DNA of 33,152 bases from Opitutus sp. GAS368 (GCA_945874455.1 CAMCHO010000031.1:1-33152), one strand, 5' to 3'. Positions 8,951 through 18,008 are shown, counted from the stretch's first letter. The notes: a model not told the origin generated them from the sequence alone. Translations and numbers: made by a program.

Positions 8951-10270
8951 GTGGTGCCTAGCACCAATCTCACGTTTCCCAATCGCGACTCACACCGCGC
9001 GTGGCTCGCCACCCAGGCGGCGCTACCAGCGGGCTTTCGTGTCGGCACGACACGGTTCGATTTCGTGCCGCGCGAGGCGCCGAAACCTGCGAAGATGACG
9101 CTCACGCTGATCGCGCTGGATCGGCCGACTCCGGATTTCGCGGCGGCGTTCACCAAAAATGCATTTCCCGGTGCCCCGATTATCGTCGGCCGCAAGCGCC
9201 TCAATGCGCCTGCACTCGGTGCCATTATCATTAATAATAAGATCTCCAACGTGTGTGCACCGGGCGGCGTCGAGACCGCGGAACGCGTGTGCGGGGAGGC
9301 CGGGCGATTGCTCGGGCTCGCTCCCACGGCCGTGTTGCCGAGTTCGACCGGAGTGATCGGTTGGTCGCTGCCGACCGACGCCATCCTCGCGGCGCTGCCA
9401 CAGGCGGTGTCCGCGCTCGCCGGCGGCACGATCTTGCCCGCCGCCGAGGGCATCGTGACGACGGATCTTTATCCGAAAATTCGCCGCGCCGACGTCGGCG
9501 GCGGCAGCATCGTCGGCATCGCCAAGGGCGCGGGCATGATCGAACCCAATCTCGCGACCATGCTCGTCTATGTGCTCACCGACCTCGCGGTGCCCCGCGG
9601 TGAATTGCGCGCCATGTTGGCCAAAGCCATCGACGCCAGTTTCAATGCCATCAGCATCGACAGCGACACGAGCACGTCCGACACGGTGGCGTTGATCTCT
9701 TCGGGACGCGTGCCGTGCGAGGATTTTGGAGCATTCGAACGCGGCTTGCACACGGTGTGTCGCGATCTCGCCGAAGATGTTGTGCGGAATGGCGAAGGCG
9801 TCCGTCACGTGATCCGCGTGCGCGTCACCCAAGCTGCGAGCCCCGTCCTCGCGCGGGCACTCGGCAAGGCCATCGTCAACGCCCCTCTCTTCAAGTGTGC
9901 CGTCGCCGGCAACGACCCCAACGTCGGCCGCCTCGTGCAAGCCATCGGCAAGCACATCGGTGCCTTCGCCCCACAGACGGATCTCTCGAAACTGCGCGCG
10001 GCCATGGGCGGAGTAGAGATTTTCGCGAACGGAGTTTTTCAGCTCGATCCCAGCAAAGAGGCGGCACTCATTACTCACCTCCGCGGCGCCGAGCTCTACG
10101 CGAGCGCCGCACCGAAGGAGGGCGTCTTCTCCGCTCCCATCGACTTCCCGCCGCACGAACGCTGCGTGGAACTGGATATCGAAGTGGGTAACGGCGTGGC
10201 GTCTGCGACCGTGCTGGGCGGCGATCTCACCCACGAATACGTGAGCGAGAACGCGGATTACCGGAGCTGA
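8951..10270 (+). CDS. argJ: ArgJ: glutamate N-acetyltransferase / ornithine acetyltransferase
   Basis: A 439-residue ArgJ-family autoprocessing protein that moves acetyl from N-acetylornithine to glutamate, recycling the acetyl group. The oxyanion-hole STG (132-134) and the self-cleavage site with nucleophile T203 in LATML are present, as are KGAGMIEPN just before it and the C-terminal NADYRS. The loop usually written NSGNANACTG is replaced by NNKISNVCAPGG (95-106), an unusual change near the active site. The start is one of two adjacent GTG codons (8951 or 8954); no ATG fits. It lies divergent to argB and convergent to argC. No separate argA or argE is visible, which supports an acetyl-cycling role. 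Confidence 0.92.
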   Translation: MVPSTNLTFPNRDSHRAWLATQAALPAGFRVGTTRFDFVPREAPKPAKMTLTLIALDRPTPDFAAAFTKNAFPGAPIIVGRKRLNAPALGAIIINNKISNVCAPGGVETAERVCGEAGRLLGLAPTAVLPSSTGVIGWSLPTDAILAALPQAVSALAGGTILPAAEGIVTTDLYPKIRRADVGGGSIVGIAKGAGMIEPNLATMLVYVLTDLAVPRGELRAMLAKAIDASFNAISIDSDTSTSDTVALISSGRVPCEDFGAFERGLHTVCRDLAEDVVRNGEGVRHVIRVRVTQAASPVLARALGKAIVNAPLFKCAVAGNDPNVGRLVQAIGKHIGAFAPQTDLSKLRAAMGGVEIFANGVFQLDPSKEAALITHLRGAELYASAAPKEGVFSAPIDFPPHERCVELDIEVGNGVASATVLGGDLTHEYVSENADYRS

Positions 10271-10281
10271 CGGGGCGCGTG

Positions 10282-10303
10282 GCAGGGGTCGTCACACCCC
10301 TGC
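10282..10303. terminator. Hairpin between convergent argJ and argC
   Basis: GCAGGGGT (10282-10289) pairs perfectly with ACCCCTGC (10296-10303) over a 6-base loop, 11 bases after the argJ stop. There is no T-run on either side, so termination is plausible from position only. Confidence 0.35.
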
Positions 10304-10337
10304 TTCCTCGGGCTTACGGGCGAGCCGCCCGCACCAC

Positions 10338-11366
10338 TCAAACGAGCCCCGCCGTCTCGTCGAAGCCGAACCATAAATTCATAATCTGCACGGCTTGGCC
10401 GCTGGCGCCTTTCATGAGGTTGTCCTCGGCGGAGGTGATCACGAAATTGCCGGTGCGCGGGTCGTGGACTGCGGAAATATCGATGCGGTTCGTGCCGACG
10501 ACGTGCGCCGTGTCCGGGGTTTCGCCAGAAGGCAAAATCTGGACGAAGGGCGCATGGGCGTAGGCCTGCCGCCACGCCGCGTAAACATGCTCAACCGTCG
10601 CCCCAGGCGCCGCCGGCACCGTAATCGTCGTCGCGATGCCGCGGCGCATGGGCGCGAGGTGGGGATTGAACTGGATAATCGTCGCCGCGCCCGTGTGCAA
10701 CGCGAGCTGTTCTTCCACCTCCGCGAGGTGGCGGTGTTTCACTAGCCCGTAGGCTTTCGCGCTCTCGGCCCGCTCGCAAAAGAGAAAGGCTTCTTCAGCT
10801 TTTTTTCCCGCCCCACTGACGCCGCTGAAAGCGTTCACCACAATATGCTCACGCGTGACGACCGCCGCTTTGAGTAACGGCACGAGCGGCACCAAAATGC
10901 TCGTCGGATAACAACCCGGTGCCGCGATGAGCTTGGCCTCCGTTTTCCACGCGGGCGCCGTGAGCTCGGGCAACACGAATCGCGCGGAGGGCAACAGCCC
11001 GGGCGCATGGTGCTCGCCGTAATATTTTTGGTAGGTCGCGAGGTCGGCGATGCGGAAATCGGCGCTCAGGTCGATCACCCGCTTGCCGGCGGCGACAAGT
11101 GCCTGCGCATAAATCGCCGCGGTGCCGTGCGGGAGCGCGAGGAAAAACAACGCAATATCCCCGGCCGCCAGCGCGACGGGGTCGGAATCGACAAACGTCA
11201 GCCCGCGATCGATTCCCCGGACCGGGGGCATCACGGACGCGAGGGACTTTCCCGCGTGCGTGCGTGACGTCACTGCCGCAAGCGTCACCCGCGGGTGCCC
11301 CAGAAGCAGTTTGACCAAAATTTCGCCGGAATAACCGGCCGCGCCGACAATACCTACGTTCGTCAT
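10338..11366 (-). CDS. argC: N-acetyl-gamma-glutamyl-phosphate reductase
   Basis: A 342-residue NADPH-dependent reductase that converts N-acetylglutamyl phosphate to the semialdehyde, between ArgB and ArgD. The N-terminal Rossmann motif is VGAAGYSG (7-14). The catalytic cysteine is C152 in APGCYPTS (149-156), and the catalytic His lies in KHRHLAE. Length and motifs fit the type 1 ArgC family. It is alone on its strand, convergent to argJ and downstream of a terminator that ends the preceding minus-strand porin transcript, so it should have its own promoter in 11367-11429; none is obvious. Confidence 0.95.
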   Translation of the reverse strand: MTNVGIVGAAGYSGEILVKLLLGHPRVTLAAVTSRTHAGKSLASVMPPVRGIDRGLTFVDSDPVALAAGDIALFFLALPHGTAAIYAQALVAAGKRVIDLSADFRIADLATYQKYYGEHHAPGLLPSARFVLPELTAPAWKTEAKLIAAPGCYPTSILVPLVPLLKAAVVTREHIVVNAFSGVSGAGKKAEEAFLFCERAESAKAYGLVKHRHLAEVEEQLALHTGAATIIQFNPHLAPMRRGIATTITVPAAPGATVEHVYAAWRQAYAHAPFVQILPSGETPDTAHVVGTNRIDISAVHDPRTGNFVITSAEDNLMKGASGQAVQIMNLWFGFDETAGLV

Positions 11367-11429
11367 AGTGAGAGAGTGATCTGCATCCGCCCCGACGACC
11401 GGGTCAAATCACAAACCGCGCCAAACGAA

Positions 11430-11459
11430 AACCGCCCGCACGTTTCCGTGCGGGCGGTT
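11430..11459 (-). terminator. Strong terminator after the TorF-like porin gene
   Basis: A perfect 13-bp stem (11430-11442 with 11447-11459) around the loop TTTC. On the minus strand it runs into a short T-tract (complement of the A's at 11428-11431). It lies 33 bases past the stop of the minus-strand porin and separates it from argC. Confidence 0.85.
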
Positions 11460-11491
11460 GTGCTCGCAGCGCACCACGCGCTGCAACCTGC

Positions 11492-12286
11492 TTAGAACGC
11501 GTGGCTGTAGCTGATGGTCACGACGCCGCGACCGACCGCGAGCGAGTTAGCACCCTTCGGGGAGCTCCCCTGCTTGATGAACGCGTCGCGACCCTCGGTG
11601 TAGGCGAAGCCGACCGTGAGCTTGGACTCTTTCGTGAGCTGAAACGGCGCCGCGACGCCCAGCTGCCAATAGTCGCCCCACGCCTTGACGCCCGGGGTCG
11701 TGTTGTTGGCCGCTTCCGTAACCCGGTAGGTGCCGATCTGGCCGGTGAAGTCGAGCTCCGTGCCCAGATCCTTCAACGGGAGAGCATAGACGGCGGTGAG
11801 CTCATAGGTCGGGCCGCTCAGCACGACGTCATAATAATACTTCGGGGTCAGCTTGACGCCGGCCACCGTGTAGTTGACCGCGAGACTCGGTTCAGAAGTC
11901 GAACGATAGTAACCGGCATTCGTGGGCGCCTTCGGGTACACATAGAATGTGAAACCGGGCACGATCGTCAGATCCTTGCTCACCGAAAAGGTGTAGGATC
12001 CGTAAAGGTCGAACTCGGGAGCGGAGGAATCCTTCACCTTGTCCTTGAACGGGAGGTTGGACCAGAGGCCGGCCGTAAAATCGCCAGTGGCGACTTCGAC
12101 GGATGGCTGCCAGGAAGGACCGCCGAGGCGTTGGCCGCGGAACATATATTGGGATACAGCCGAGAACGTGCTGGTCACCGCGTAAGCGGGAGCCGCAGCC
12201 GCGGGCGCCGCCGGGGCCTGCGCCCGAATCGTAACAGTGCCCACCGCAGCAAAGCTGAGGAGGGAGAGGAGGAGTTGCTTGGTCAT
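11492..12286 (-). CDS. TorF-like putative outer-membrane porin
   Basis: A 264-residue protein with a signal peptide (MTKQLLLSLLSFAAVGTVTI, cut after RAQA near residue 24), then an Ala/Pro-rich linker. The rest consists of alternating amphipathic strands ending in a C-terminal Phe (SYSHAF), the signature of an outer-membrane beta-barrel. The segment SQYMFRGQRLGGPSWQPSV (45-63) followed by GLWSNLPF resembles the TorF / Gcw_chp family of putative porins. It is divergent to a second barrel gene, and the pair precedes the urea transporter, so uptake of urea or similar small nitrogen compounds is possible (inference). The leader is CCAACCTAACTACCA before the ATG, without a Shine-Dalgarno sequence. 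A strong terminator follows. Confidence 0.7.
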   Translation of the reverse strand: MTKQLLLSLLSFAAVGTVTIRAQAPAAPAAAAPAYAVTSTFSAVSQYMFRGQRLGGPSWQPSVEVATGDFTAGLWSNLPFKDKVKDSSAPEFDLYGSYTFSVSKDLTIVPGFTFYVYPKAPTNAGYYRSTSEPSLAVNYTVAGVKLTPKYYYDVVLSGPTYELTAVYALPLKDLGTELDFTGQIGTYRVTEAANNTTPGVKAWGDYWQLGVAAPFQLTKESKLTVGFAYTEGRDAFIKQGSSPKGANSLAVGRGVVTISYSHAF

Positions 12287-12453
12287 TGGTAGTTAGGTTG
12301 GTATTCTGTTTGAGTGACCATCCGTGAGGATAGTCGCCGCCAATAGAGCAAACCGCGCGCGGATTGTTCCAGGGCAATTCGTGGCATACAAAATTTCGCC
12401 CACCTACAACGTGCGCCGTCGCCGTGAATCGTGCGCCAAGAATCCACCGCTGA

Positions 12454-12466
12454 CATGCGTCGCATG
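12454..12466. promoter_or_regulatory. Dyad operator-like site upstream of the plus-strand porin
   Basis: CATGCG, T, CGCATG is a perfect 6+1+6 dyad centred about 80 bases upstream of the transcription start predicted from the sigma-54 element at 12513. That is a sensible position for an activator site. It does not match the classical NtrC consensus. Confidence 0.35.
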
Positions 12467-12512
12467 AACCCAACCTGACCTAGATGTCATAAAAATGAAT
12501 CAAACGCATAAC

Positions 12513-12528
12513 TGGCAAGAATGCTGCT
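12513..12528 (+). promoter_or_regulatory. Candidate sigma-54 promoter of the plus-strand porin
   Basis: TGGCAAGAATGCTGCT matches the consensus TGGCACG-N4-TTGCW at every position except two (C to A in the -24 block, first T to C in the -12 block). The essential GG and GC are 10 bases apart. A start of transcription near 12540 would give a leader of about 54 bases before the ATG at 12593. Confidence 0.45.
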
Positions 12529-12592
12529 GAGGAGGGGCGCAGAAGGAACTGATTCCTAAGTTCCCAAAGCAACTAACCTCCCACACCAACCA

Positions 12593-13564
12593 ATGAAATC
12601 ACGTATCACAATCGCGGCAGCGCTTACGCTCGCCTCTTCCCTGCCGGCCTTCGCCGATGTCAAAGTCAACGATTCGCTCTCCGTCGGTGGCTATGCCGCG
12701 GGATCGTATCGCAACACCAAATCCGACCCGGGAACCGCCGTCGACAAATTCGACCTCGACGCCGCAAAAACCCTCTTCACGGGTTCTTTCAAGCCCGTCA
12801 CCGGCGTGGTGAGCCTCTATTATCAGCCCGGCGCTCCCAGCGACGTCACCCTGCTTGATGCCTACGCCACCGTCGATGTCGGCAGCGGCATGAGCGTGAC
12901 CGCCGGCAAGTTCCTGAGCTACCTCGGCTACGAGGCATTCGATATTCCAAATATGTCCCAGGTCTCTTACGCCAACGGTGATTTCCTCGGGCCAATCCCC
13001 GGCTACCACTCCGGCGTGCGGCTCGACGGAGGCGATAAAGACACCGGCTGGGGCCTTGCGCTCGTCGATTCCGTCTACTCGGGACCAAATTACCTCAAGG
13101 GCGACGGCGAGCTAAAGCGCAATGCCGGCTTCGAGGGCTACTTCACCTACAAGGCCATTCCCGATGTCACCCTCTGGGCCGGCTTTGCCTACGACACCAA
13201 GGGCAACGTCATCCACAAGAATGACGAAATCCTCACCATCAATTTCTGGGCCAGCTACAATCTCACCAAAGAAGTGACCGTCGCTGCCGAGTGGGTTTCG
13301 AAAGACGGCGGCAAGGGAGACAAAGGCTACAACTGGCTCCTCTTCCTCAACTACGCCATCGACAAGAACTGGTCTTCTGCTTTCCGCGTCAGCGGCGAGA
13401 AGCTCAGCAACGACGGTTCTAGCTTCACCAAGCTCACCGCCGCCCCGACCTACAAGATCAATGACAATTTCTCGGTTCGCGCCGAGCTGTCTTACTACGA
13501 CTACAGCAAGCACACCGCCAAAAGCGCGACGTTCTTCGCCGTCCAGTCGATCTTTAAGTTCTAA
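12593..13564 (+). CDS. Outer-membrane beta-barrel porin
   Basis: A 323-residue protein with a signal peptide (MKSRITIAAALTLASSLPAF, cut after Ala-21) and a repeating pattern of amphipathic strands. It closes with a C-terminal Phe (FAVQSIFKF), as expected for a barrel inserted by BamA. The N-terminal VNDSLSVGGYAAGSY and the segment VTAGKFLSYLGYEAF resemble OmpL-like 'beta-barrel porin 2' proteins. The solute is not identifiable from sequence. Its candidate sigma-54 promoter, the divergent partner barrel and the urea transporter 200 bases downstream suggest nitrogen-regulated uptake. A strong terminator follows, so it is probably transcribed apart from urtA. The leader before the ATG is pyrimidine-rich and lacks a Shine-Dalgarno motif. 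Confidence 0.75.
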   Translation: MKSRITIAAALTLASSLPAFADVKVNDSLSVGGYAAGSYRNTKSDPGTAVDKFDLDAAKTLFTGSFKPVTGVVSLYYQPGAPSDVTLLDAYATVDVGSGMSVTAGKFLSYLGYEAFDIPNMSQVSYANGDFLGPIPGYHSGVRLDGGDKDTGWGLALVDSVYSGPNYLKGDGELKRNAGFEGYFTYKAIPDVTLWAGFAYDTKGNVIHKNDEILTINFWASYNLTKEVTVAAEWVSKDGGKGDKGYNWLLFLNYAIDKNWSSAFRVSGEKLSNDGSSFTKLTAAPTYKINDNFSVRAELSYYDYSKHTAKSATFFAVQSIFKF

Positions 13565-13602
13565 GCCCCGCGCGGCCCACCGCCGCTGTCAGTCGTTTTT
13601 CC

Positions 13603-13638
13603 ACGGTGGTCGCGCGTTTCCGCGACCACCGTTTTTTT
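13603..13638 (+). terminator. Strong rho-independent terminator after the porin
   Basis: ACGGTGGTCGCG (13603-13614) pairs perfectly with CGCGACCACCGT (13621-13632) over a 6-base loop and is followed by six more T's (13633-13638). It lies 39 bases after the porin stop. Confidence 0.92.
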
Positions 13639-13704
13639 CGCCCGCGCCCAGCGCGGTCAATACCCCCTCTTCTCCACTTCGTTAAATTTCCACCGCTTTA
13701 GCGG

Positions 13705-13720
13705 CGGCACGGCTACTGCC
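13705..13720 (+). promoter_or_regulatory. Candidate sigma-54 promoter of urtA
   Basis: CGGCACGGCTACTGCC keeps the GGCACG -24 block and a TGC -12 block with the required 10-base GG to GC spacing. The first T and one T of TTGC are replaced by C. Transcription would begin near 13731, about 29 bases before the urtA ATG. Nitrogen control through NtrC/RpoN is common for urt operons, so the location supports the call; in GC-rich DNA a chance match is possible. Confidence 0.4.
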
Positions 13721-13759
13721 TTGCCTCCGCATCTCGCCCAGCCCACCTCCCGTCCCAAC

Positions 13760-15022
13760 ATGATCACGAAATTCACTCAACTGCTCGGCGCCGGCGCACT
13801 CGCGCTCGGCGCGTCATTCGCCACTGCTCACGCAGCCGAAACCGTCAAAGTCGGCGTCCTCCATTCCCTCAGCGGCACCATGGCTATCAGCGAAACCTCG
13901 CTGCGCGATGTGCTGCTCTTCACCTTCGACGAGATCAACGCCAAGGGCGGCATCCTCGGCAAGAAGATCGAGCCCGTCGTCGTTGACGGCGCTTCCAACT
14001 GGCCCCTCTTCGCCGAGAAAGCCAAACAACTCCTCGAGCAAGACAAGGTCGCCGTGACCTTCGGTTGCTGGACCTCCGTTTCCCGCAAATCCGTCCTTCC
14101 TGTTTACGAGAAGAACAACGGCCTCCTCTTCTACCCCGTGCAATACGAGGGCGAAGAAGAATCCCAGAATGTCGCCTACACCGCCGAGGCCGTTAACCAG
14201 CAGGCCACGCCCGCCGTCGACTACTACCTCGCGGAAGGCAAAAAGAAATTCTACCTGCTCGGCACCGACTACGTGTATCCACAAACCACGAACCTCGTGC
14301 TCCTCGAGTATCTCCTCAGCAAGGGCGTAAAACTCGAGAACATCGGCGGCGGCTTCAAGAGAGACGAATCCGGCAAGATCATCGCCGCCGGCAAATACAC
14401 GCCTTTCAGCCACACCGACTACCAGCAGATCATTGCCGAAATCAAACAGTTCGCCGCCTCCGGTGATGCCTGCGTGATCTCCACCCTCAACGGCGATACC
14501 AACGTGCCTTTCTTCAAGGAATACGCCGCCGCCGGTCTGACCGCGGAAAAGTGCCCAGTCGTTTCGTTCTCCATCTCCGAGGACGAATTCCGCGGCCTCC
14601 CCGCCAAACAGCTCGTTGGTCAGCTCGGCTGCTGGACCTACTTCCAGTCCATCAACACGCCGGCCAACAAAAAATTCGTCGCTGACTTCCAAGCCTGGCT
14701 CAAGACCACCAAAGCTCCCGGCGTCGTCAAAGAAGGCCGCGTGACCTGCTCACCCATGGTCCTCAGCTACGTCGGCGTTTACCTCTGGAAAGCGGCCGTC
14801 GAAAAGGCCGGCTCCTTCGATGTCGATAAGGTCCGCGCCGCCTACAAGACCGGTCTCTCGTTCGACGGTCCCGGTGGCAAGGTCACCACGCAAAAGAACA
14901 TGCACGTCACCAAGAACGTCTTCATCGGCGAAACCAAGGCCGACGGTCAGTTCAAGATCGTGAAGTCCTTCGACAACGTCTACGGCGAGCCCTGGCTCAA
15001 GGGTCAGTTCAAGGCCAAATAA
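13760..15022 (+). CDS. urtA: Urea ABC transporter, substrate-binding protein
   Basis: A 420-residue periplasmic binding protein of the UrtA branch of the branched-chain amino-acid (HAAT) type; it captures urea and passes it to UrtBC. I chose the ATG at 13760 because [20 protein letters not shown] begins a signal peptide with cleavage after HAA near residue 26; an upstream start at 13721 would add a polar extension. Typical UrtA segments are [30 protein letters not shown] and [11 protein letters not shown]. It is first in urtABCDE and is followed by a strong hairpin terminator, which would let the binding protein be made in excess over the membrane components. A candidate sigma-54 promoter lies just upstream. 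Confidence 0.96.
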   Translation: MITKFTQLLGAGALALGASFATAHAAETVKVGVLHSLSGTMAISETSLRDVLLFTFDEINAKGGILGKKIEPVVVDGASNWPLFAEKAKQLLEQDKVAVTFGCWTSVSRKSVLPVYEKNNGLLFYPVQYEGEEESQNVAYTAEAVNQQATPAVDYYLAEGKKKFYLLGTDYVYPQTTNLVLLEYLLSKGVKLENIGGGFKRDESGKIIAAGKYTPFSHTDYQQIIAEIKQFAASGDACVISTLNGDTNVPFFKEYAAAGLTAEKCPVVSFSISEDEFRGLPAKQLVGQLGCWTYFQSINTPANKKFVADFQAWLKTTKAPGVVKEGRVTCSPMVLSYVGVYLWKAAVEKAGSFDVDKVRAAYKTGLSFDGPGGKVTTQKNMHVTKNVFIGETKADGQFKIVKSFDNVYGEPWLKGQFKAK

Positions 15023-15075
15023 AGCGCGTCCGCCTCGCGCTTCACGCGAGGTATGGTCATGACACAGAAACTTGC

Positions 15076-15108
15076 GGGGCGGGTGCTGAAACAGCGCCCG
15101 CCCCTTTT
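15076..15108 (+). terminator. Hairpin terminator between urtA and urtB
   Basis: GGGGCGGGTGCT (15076-15087) pairs with AGCGCCCGCCCC (15093-15104), 12 bp with one G-T pair, over a GAAAC loop, followed by TTTT. It probably stops most urtA transcripts. Confidence 0.85.
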
Positions 15109-15111
15109 GAT

Positions 15112-15127
15112 TGGCACAGTACCAGCA
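15112..15127 (+). promoter_or_regulatory. Candidate sigma-54 element before urtB
   Basis: TGGCACAGTACCAGCA has a perfect TGGCAC -24 block and GC at the correct distance, followed by A. The -12 block reads CAGCA rather than TTGCA. It starts four bases after the T-run of the urtA terminator and would give a leader of only about 11 bases before the urtB ATG (15149). Confidence 0.35.
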
Positions 15128-15148
15128 ATCATCAGTCGCCGTTAAACC

Positions 15149-16867
15149 ATGAATTTCTTTAATCGCACCGTCCGCCTCCTCGCCTTCGCTGCGCTCACTT
15201 TGGGCTTCGTGGCGCACGCCGCCGATTCCGCAGGCGCGATCATCGCCAAGGCCGCTCTCGCCGAGACCCCCGCACAACGCATCGAGACCATCACTTCCCT
15301 GATCGGCTCCGGCGACGAATCGATCGCGGGCCTCCTCGCCGCGTGGAAGGAGGATGCGCTCTTTGTCTACACCGCGCCCGACGGCTCGAAAATTCCCGTC
15401 CAACTCTCCGGCGATAAAGACGATAAAGATTCCCAAACCGCTACCCGCGTCGACTCGGGCAAACCGCTCCTGTCACCCGCCGGCAAGCCGCTTCGCCTCG
15501 TCGCCAACGAACTCACCGCCGTCGAACACACCAGCGCCCTCCGTCGCGCAATGAAGGCTGTCCTCGACCTCTTGGATCTCTCCACCCCCGACCTCAAGAA
15601 GCGCATCAGCGCCATCCAAACCCTTGGCTTCGCCCAAGACGCCGAGAAACTCGCCGCCCTCCAAGCTCGCCAAAAAATCGAGAGCGTTCCGTCGGCGCAA
15701 CGCGCCCTCCGTGAAGCAATCGCACTCATCGGACTCAAAGACGCCAACCCCGAGGTCAAACTGGCTTCACTCCAGGAACTCACCGCCCTCCACACCATCG
15801 GCAGCGCCGATGCCCTCAAGGCTGCCCTCGCCGACGCCGAAGCCACCCACCATCCCTCGCTCGCCGCCGCCGCCCGCCTCGCCCTCAACGCCGTCGAAAG
15901 CCATCTCACCCGTGTCAATTTTTTCGGCACCCTCTTCCGCGGACTCAGCCTCGGCAGCATTCTCCTGGTCGTCGCCCTCGGCCTCGCCATCACCTTCGGC
16001 CTCATGGGCGTCATCAACATGGCGCACGGCGAGATGATCGCTGTCGGCGCTTACACGACCTACGTCGTCCAAAATATTTTCGGCACCGGCCTCGCCCTCT
16101 CACCGTTCGGTTTCTCGTTTCACCTCCCGAGCATGAACACCGGCGGCTGGCTCTACGAAAGCTATTTCATCTTCGCCCTGCCCCTCAGCTTCCTCTCTGC
16201 CGCCCTCGTCGGTATCGCCATGGAGCGCACCGTCATCCAGTGGCTCTACCGTCGCCCGCTAGAAAGCCTCCTCGCCACCTGGGGCGTCTCGCTGTTCCTC
16301 CAACAATTTTTCCGCCGCGTCTTCGGCTCCAATAACGTCCAGGTCTCCAGCCCCAGCTATCTCTCCGATAACTGGACCTTCCACGATATCATTTTCGGCT
16401 GGAACCGCGTCTTCGTCATCGGCTTCGCCGGCCTGATCGTCCTCGGGGTCTGGCTCGTCCTCACGCGCACGTCCCTCGGGCTCCTCATCCGCGCCGTCAT
16501 GCAAAACCGGAATATGGCCGCATGCATGGGCGTCCGCACCGAGCGCGTAAACATGCTCACGTTCGGCCTCGGCAGCGGTCTCGCCGGTCTGGCCGGTGCC
16601 TTCCTCAGCCAAATCGGCAACGTCGGCCCCTCACTCGGCCAGAGCTATATCGTCGATTGCTTTATGACCGTCGTCGTCGGTGGCGTGGGCAATCTCCCCG
16701 GCACGGTCGTCAGCGCTTTCGGCATCGGTCTCGCCGACCAGTCGCTGCAACAAATCCTCCTCAATCCCGTGCTCGGGAAAATCACCGTGCTCGTCGCCAT
16801 CATCCTCTTCCTCCAATGGCGCCCCGCCGGCATCTTCGTCACGAAGAGCCGCAGCCTCGAGGGCTAA
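15149..16867 (+). CDS. urtB: Urea ABC transporter, permease UrtB
   Basis: A 572-residue inner-membrane permease. Residues 1-24 are a signal peptide and residues about 25-255 a helical, HEAT-like periplasmic extension that is typical of UrtB and absent from LivH. The permease domain begins near residue 260 with [20 protein letters not shown] and the conserved [15 protein letters not shown] (289-303), followed by several transmembrane segments. It pairs with UrtC to form the membrane channel for urea. The ATG at 15149 fits the signal peptide. A terminator and a candidate sigma-54 element lie between it and urtA, so it may start its own transcript; urtC follows after 31 bases. Confidence 0.95.
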   Translation: MNFFNRTVRLLAFAALTLGFVAHAADSAGAIIAKAALAETPAQRIETITSLIGSGDESIAGLLAAWKEDALFVYTAPDGSKIPVQLSGDKDDKDSQTATRVDSGKPLLSPAGKPLRLVANELTAVEHTSALRRAMKAVLDLLDLSTPDLKKRISAIQTLGFAQDAEKLAALQARQKIESVPSAQRALREAIALIGLKDANPEVKLASLQELTALHTIGSADALKAALADAEATHHPSLAAAARLALNAVESHLTRVNFFGTLFRGLSLGSILLVVALGLAITFGLMGVINMAHGEMIAVGAYTTYVVQNIFGTGLALSPFGFSFHLPSMNTGGWLYESYFIFALPLSFLSAALVGIAMERTVIQWLYRRPLESLLATWGVSLFLQQFFRRVFGSNNVQVSSPSYLSDNWTFHDIIFGWNRVFVIGFAGLIVLGVWLVLTRTSLGLLIRAVMQNRNMAACMGVRTERVNMLTFGLGSGLAGLAGAFLSQIGNVGPSLGQSYIVDCFMTVVVGGVGNLPGTVVSAFGIGLADQSLQQILLNPVLGKITVLVAIILFLQWRPAGIFVTKSRSLEG

Positions 16868-16898
16868 ACCCGCTCACGCCCCGTCGCCACTCGCCCGT

Positions 16899-18008
16899 AT
16901 GAGCGCTTCCACTACCCGCCGCATCGAGTTCATCGCCGTCGCCGTTATCGCGACGCTCCTCATCGTCGTCTTCCCACTGCTGAATTCCGCCGGCGTCATC
17001 AGCAACTTCACCCTCAACCTGTGGGGAAAATATCTCTGCTACGCCCTGCTCGCGATCTCCGTCGATCTGCTCTGGGGCTACACCGGGCTCCTCAGTCTGG
17101 GCCAAGCCTTGTTCTTCAGTCTTGGCGGCTACATGCTCGGCATGCACCTCATGCGCATGATCGGCGATCTCGGCCAATATCGTAAACCGATCCCCGACTT
17201 CCTCATCTTCCTGGGTTGGACGGAACTCCCGACTTTCTGGAAACCCTTTTCCAGTTTTCCCTTCGCTGCCGCGATGGTGATTCTCCTCCCCGGCTTGGTC
17301 GCCCTCATCTTCGGTTTCCTCGCCTTTCGCTCTCGGATCAAGGGTGTGTATTTCTCGATCCTCACCCAAGCCCTCACCTACGGCGGATCCCTGATGTTTT
17401 TCCGCAACGATATGCTCATGGGCGGCAACAATGGCTTTACGGATTATAAATTTCTCCTCGGAGCCGACGTCCGGGATGCCTCCACCCAACGCGCCCTCTT
17501 CATCGCCACCGCCGTCACACTCGTGCTGGTCTACCTCGGCTGTAGTTGGCTCAGCCGTACGAAGCTCGGCCTGATCCAGCGCGCCATCCGCGACGGCGAA
17601 AACCGCGTACTCTTCAGCGGTTACGCCGCCGCCGGATTCAAGCTCTTCATTTTTGTGGTCGCCGCTCTCATCGCCAGCGTCGGCGGCGCCCTGTACGTCC
17701 CGCAGGTCGGGATTATCAATCCTTCCGAGATGACCCCCGACAAATCCCTCGAGGCCGTCGTCTGGGTCGCCGTCGGCGGGCGCGGCACCCTGGTCGGCCC
17801 CGTCGTCGGCGCCATCGTCGTGAACGCTCTGAAGAGTTGGGCCACCCGCGCTTACCCCGATCTCTGGCTCTTCTTCCTCGGCGGCATGTTCATCATCGTC
17901 GTCCTCTTCTTGCCCGGAGGTATCGTCAGTATCCCCGTCCGCATCAAGACGTGGTGGGCCCGCCGCGCCGCCGCCAACGCCGCAAACTCCGCTCCCGTCG
18001 CGCCATGA
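16899..18008 (+). CDS. urtC: Urea ABC transporter, permease UrtC
   Basis: A 369-residue LivM-type permease with about 8-10 transmembrane segments; with UrtB it forms the membrane pore of the urea importer. The ATG at 16899 ([20 protein letters not shown]) is chosen because the same frame upstream of it is an antisense-like Ser-rich stretch overlapping urtB. Typical motifs are [20 protein letters not shown] and the late [20 protein letters not shown], which contacts the ATPase. The stop overlaps the urtD start (ATGA at 18005-18008), indicating translational coupling. Confidence 0.95.
   Translation: MSASTTRRIEFIAVAVIATLLIVVFPLLNSAGVISNFTLNLWGKYLCYALLAISVDLLWGYTGLLSLGQALFFSLGGYMLGMHLMRMIGDLGQYRKPIPDFLIFLGWTELPTFWKPFSSFPFAAAMVILLPGLVALIFGFLAFRSRIKGVYFSILTQALTYGGSLMFFRNDMLMGGNNGFTDYKFLLGADVRDASTQRALFIATAVTLVLVYLGCSWLSRTKLGLIQRAIRDGENRVLFSGYAAAGFKLFIFVVAALIASVGGALYVPQVGIINPSEMTPDKSLEAVVWVAVGGRGTLVGPVVGAIVVNALKSWATRAYPDLWLFFLGGMFIIVVLFLPGGIVSIPVRIKTWWARRAAANAANSAPVAP

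Larger units (their letters stand above)
12287..12592. other. 306-base divergent promoter region between two porin genes
   Basis: No gene is seen. The spacer holds the leaders of both porins, a candidate sigma-54 element for the plus-strand gene (12513-12528) and a dyad CATGCG-T-CGCATG (12454-12466). It also has two direct copies of CGTGCGCC 23 bases apart (12410-12417 and 12433-12440 approximately). A much weaker -24/-12-like match (TGGAAC, GCG) lies on the minus strand at about 12356-12371. Confidence 0.5.

Noticed and set aside
9023-10234. A 403-codon open frame opposite argJ
   Set aside because: Antisense shadow of a well-supported ArgJ; low-complexity Asp/Gly/Arg composition and no recognisable motif.
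11367-11429. Sigma-70 promoter for argC based on TTGACC on the minus strand at 11402-11407
   Set aside because: The 17-base-spaced -10 position reads GCAGAT, too poor to support a call.
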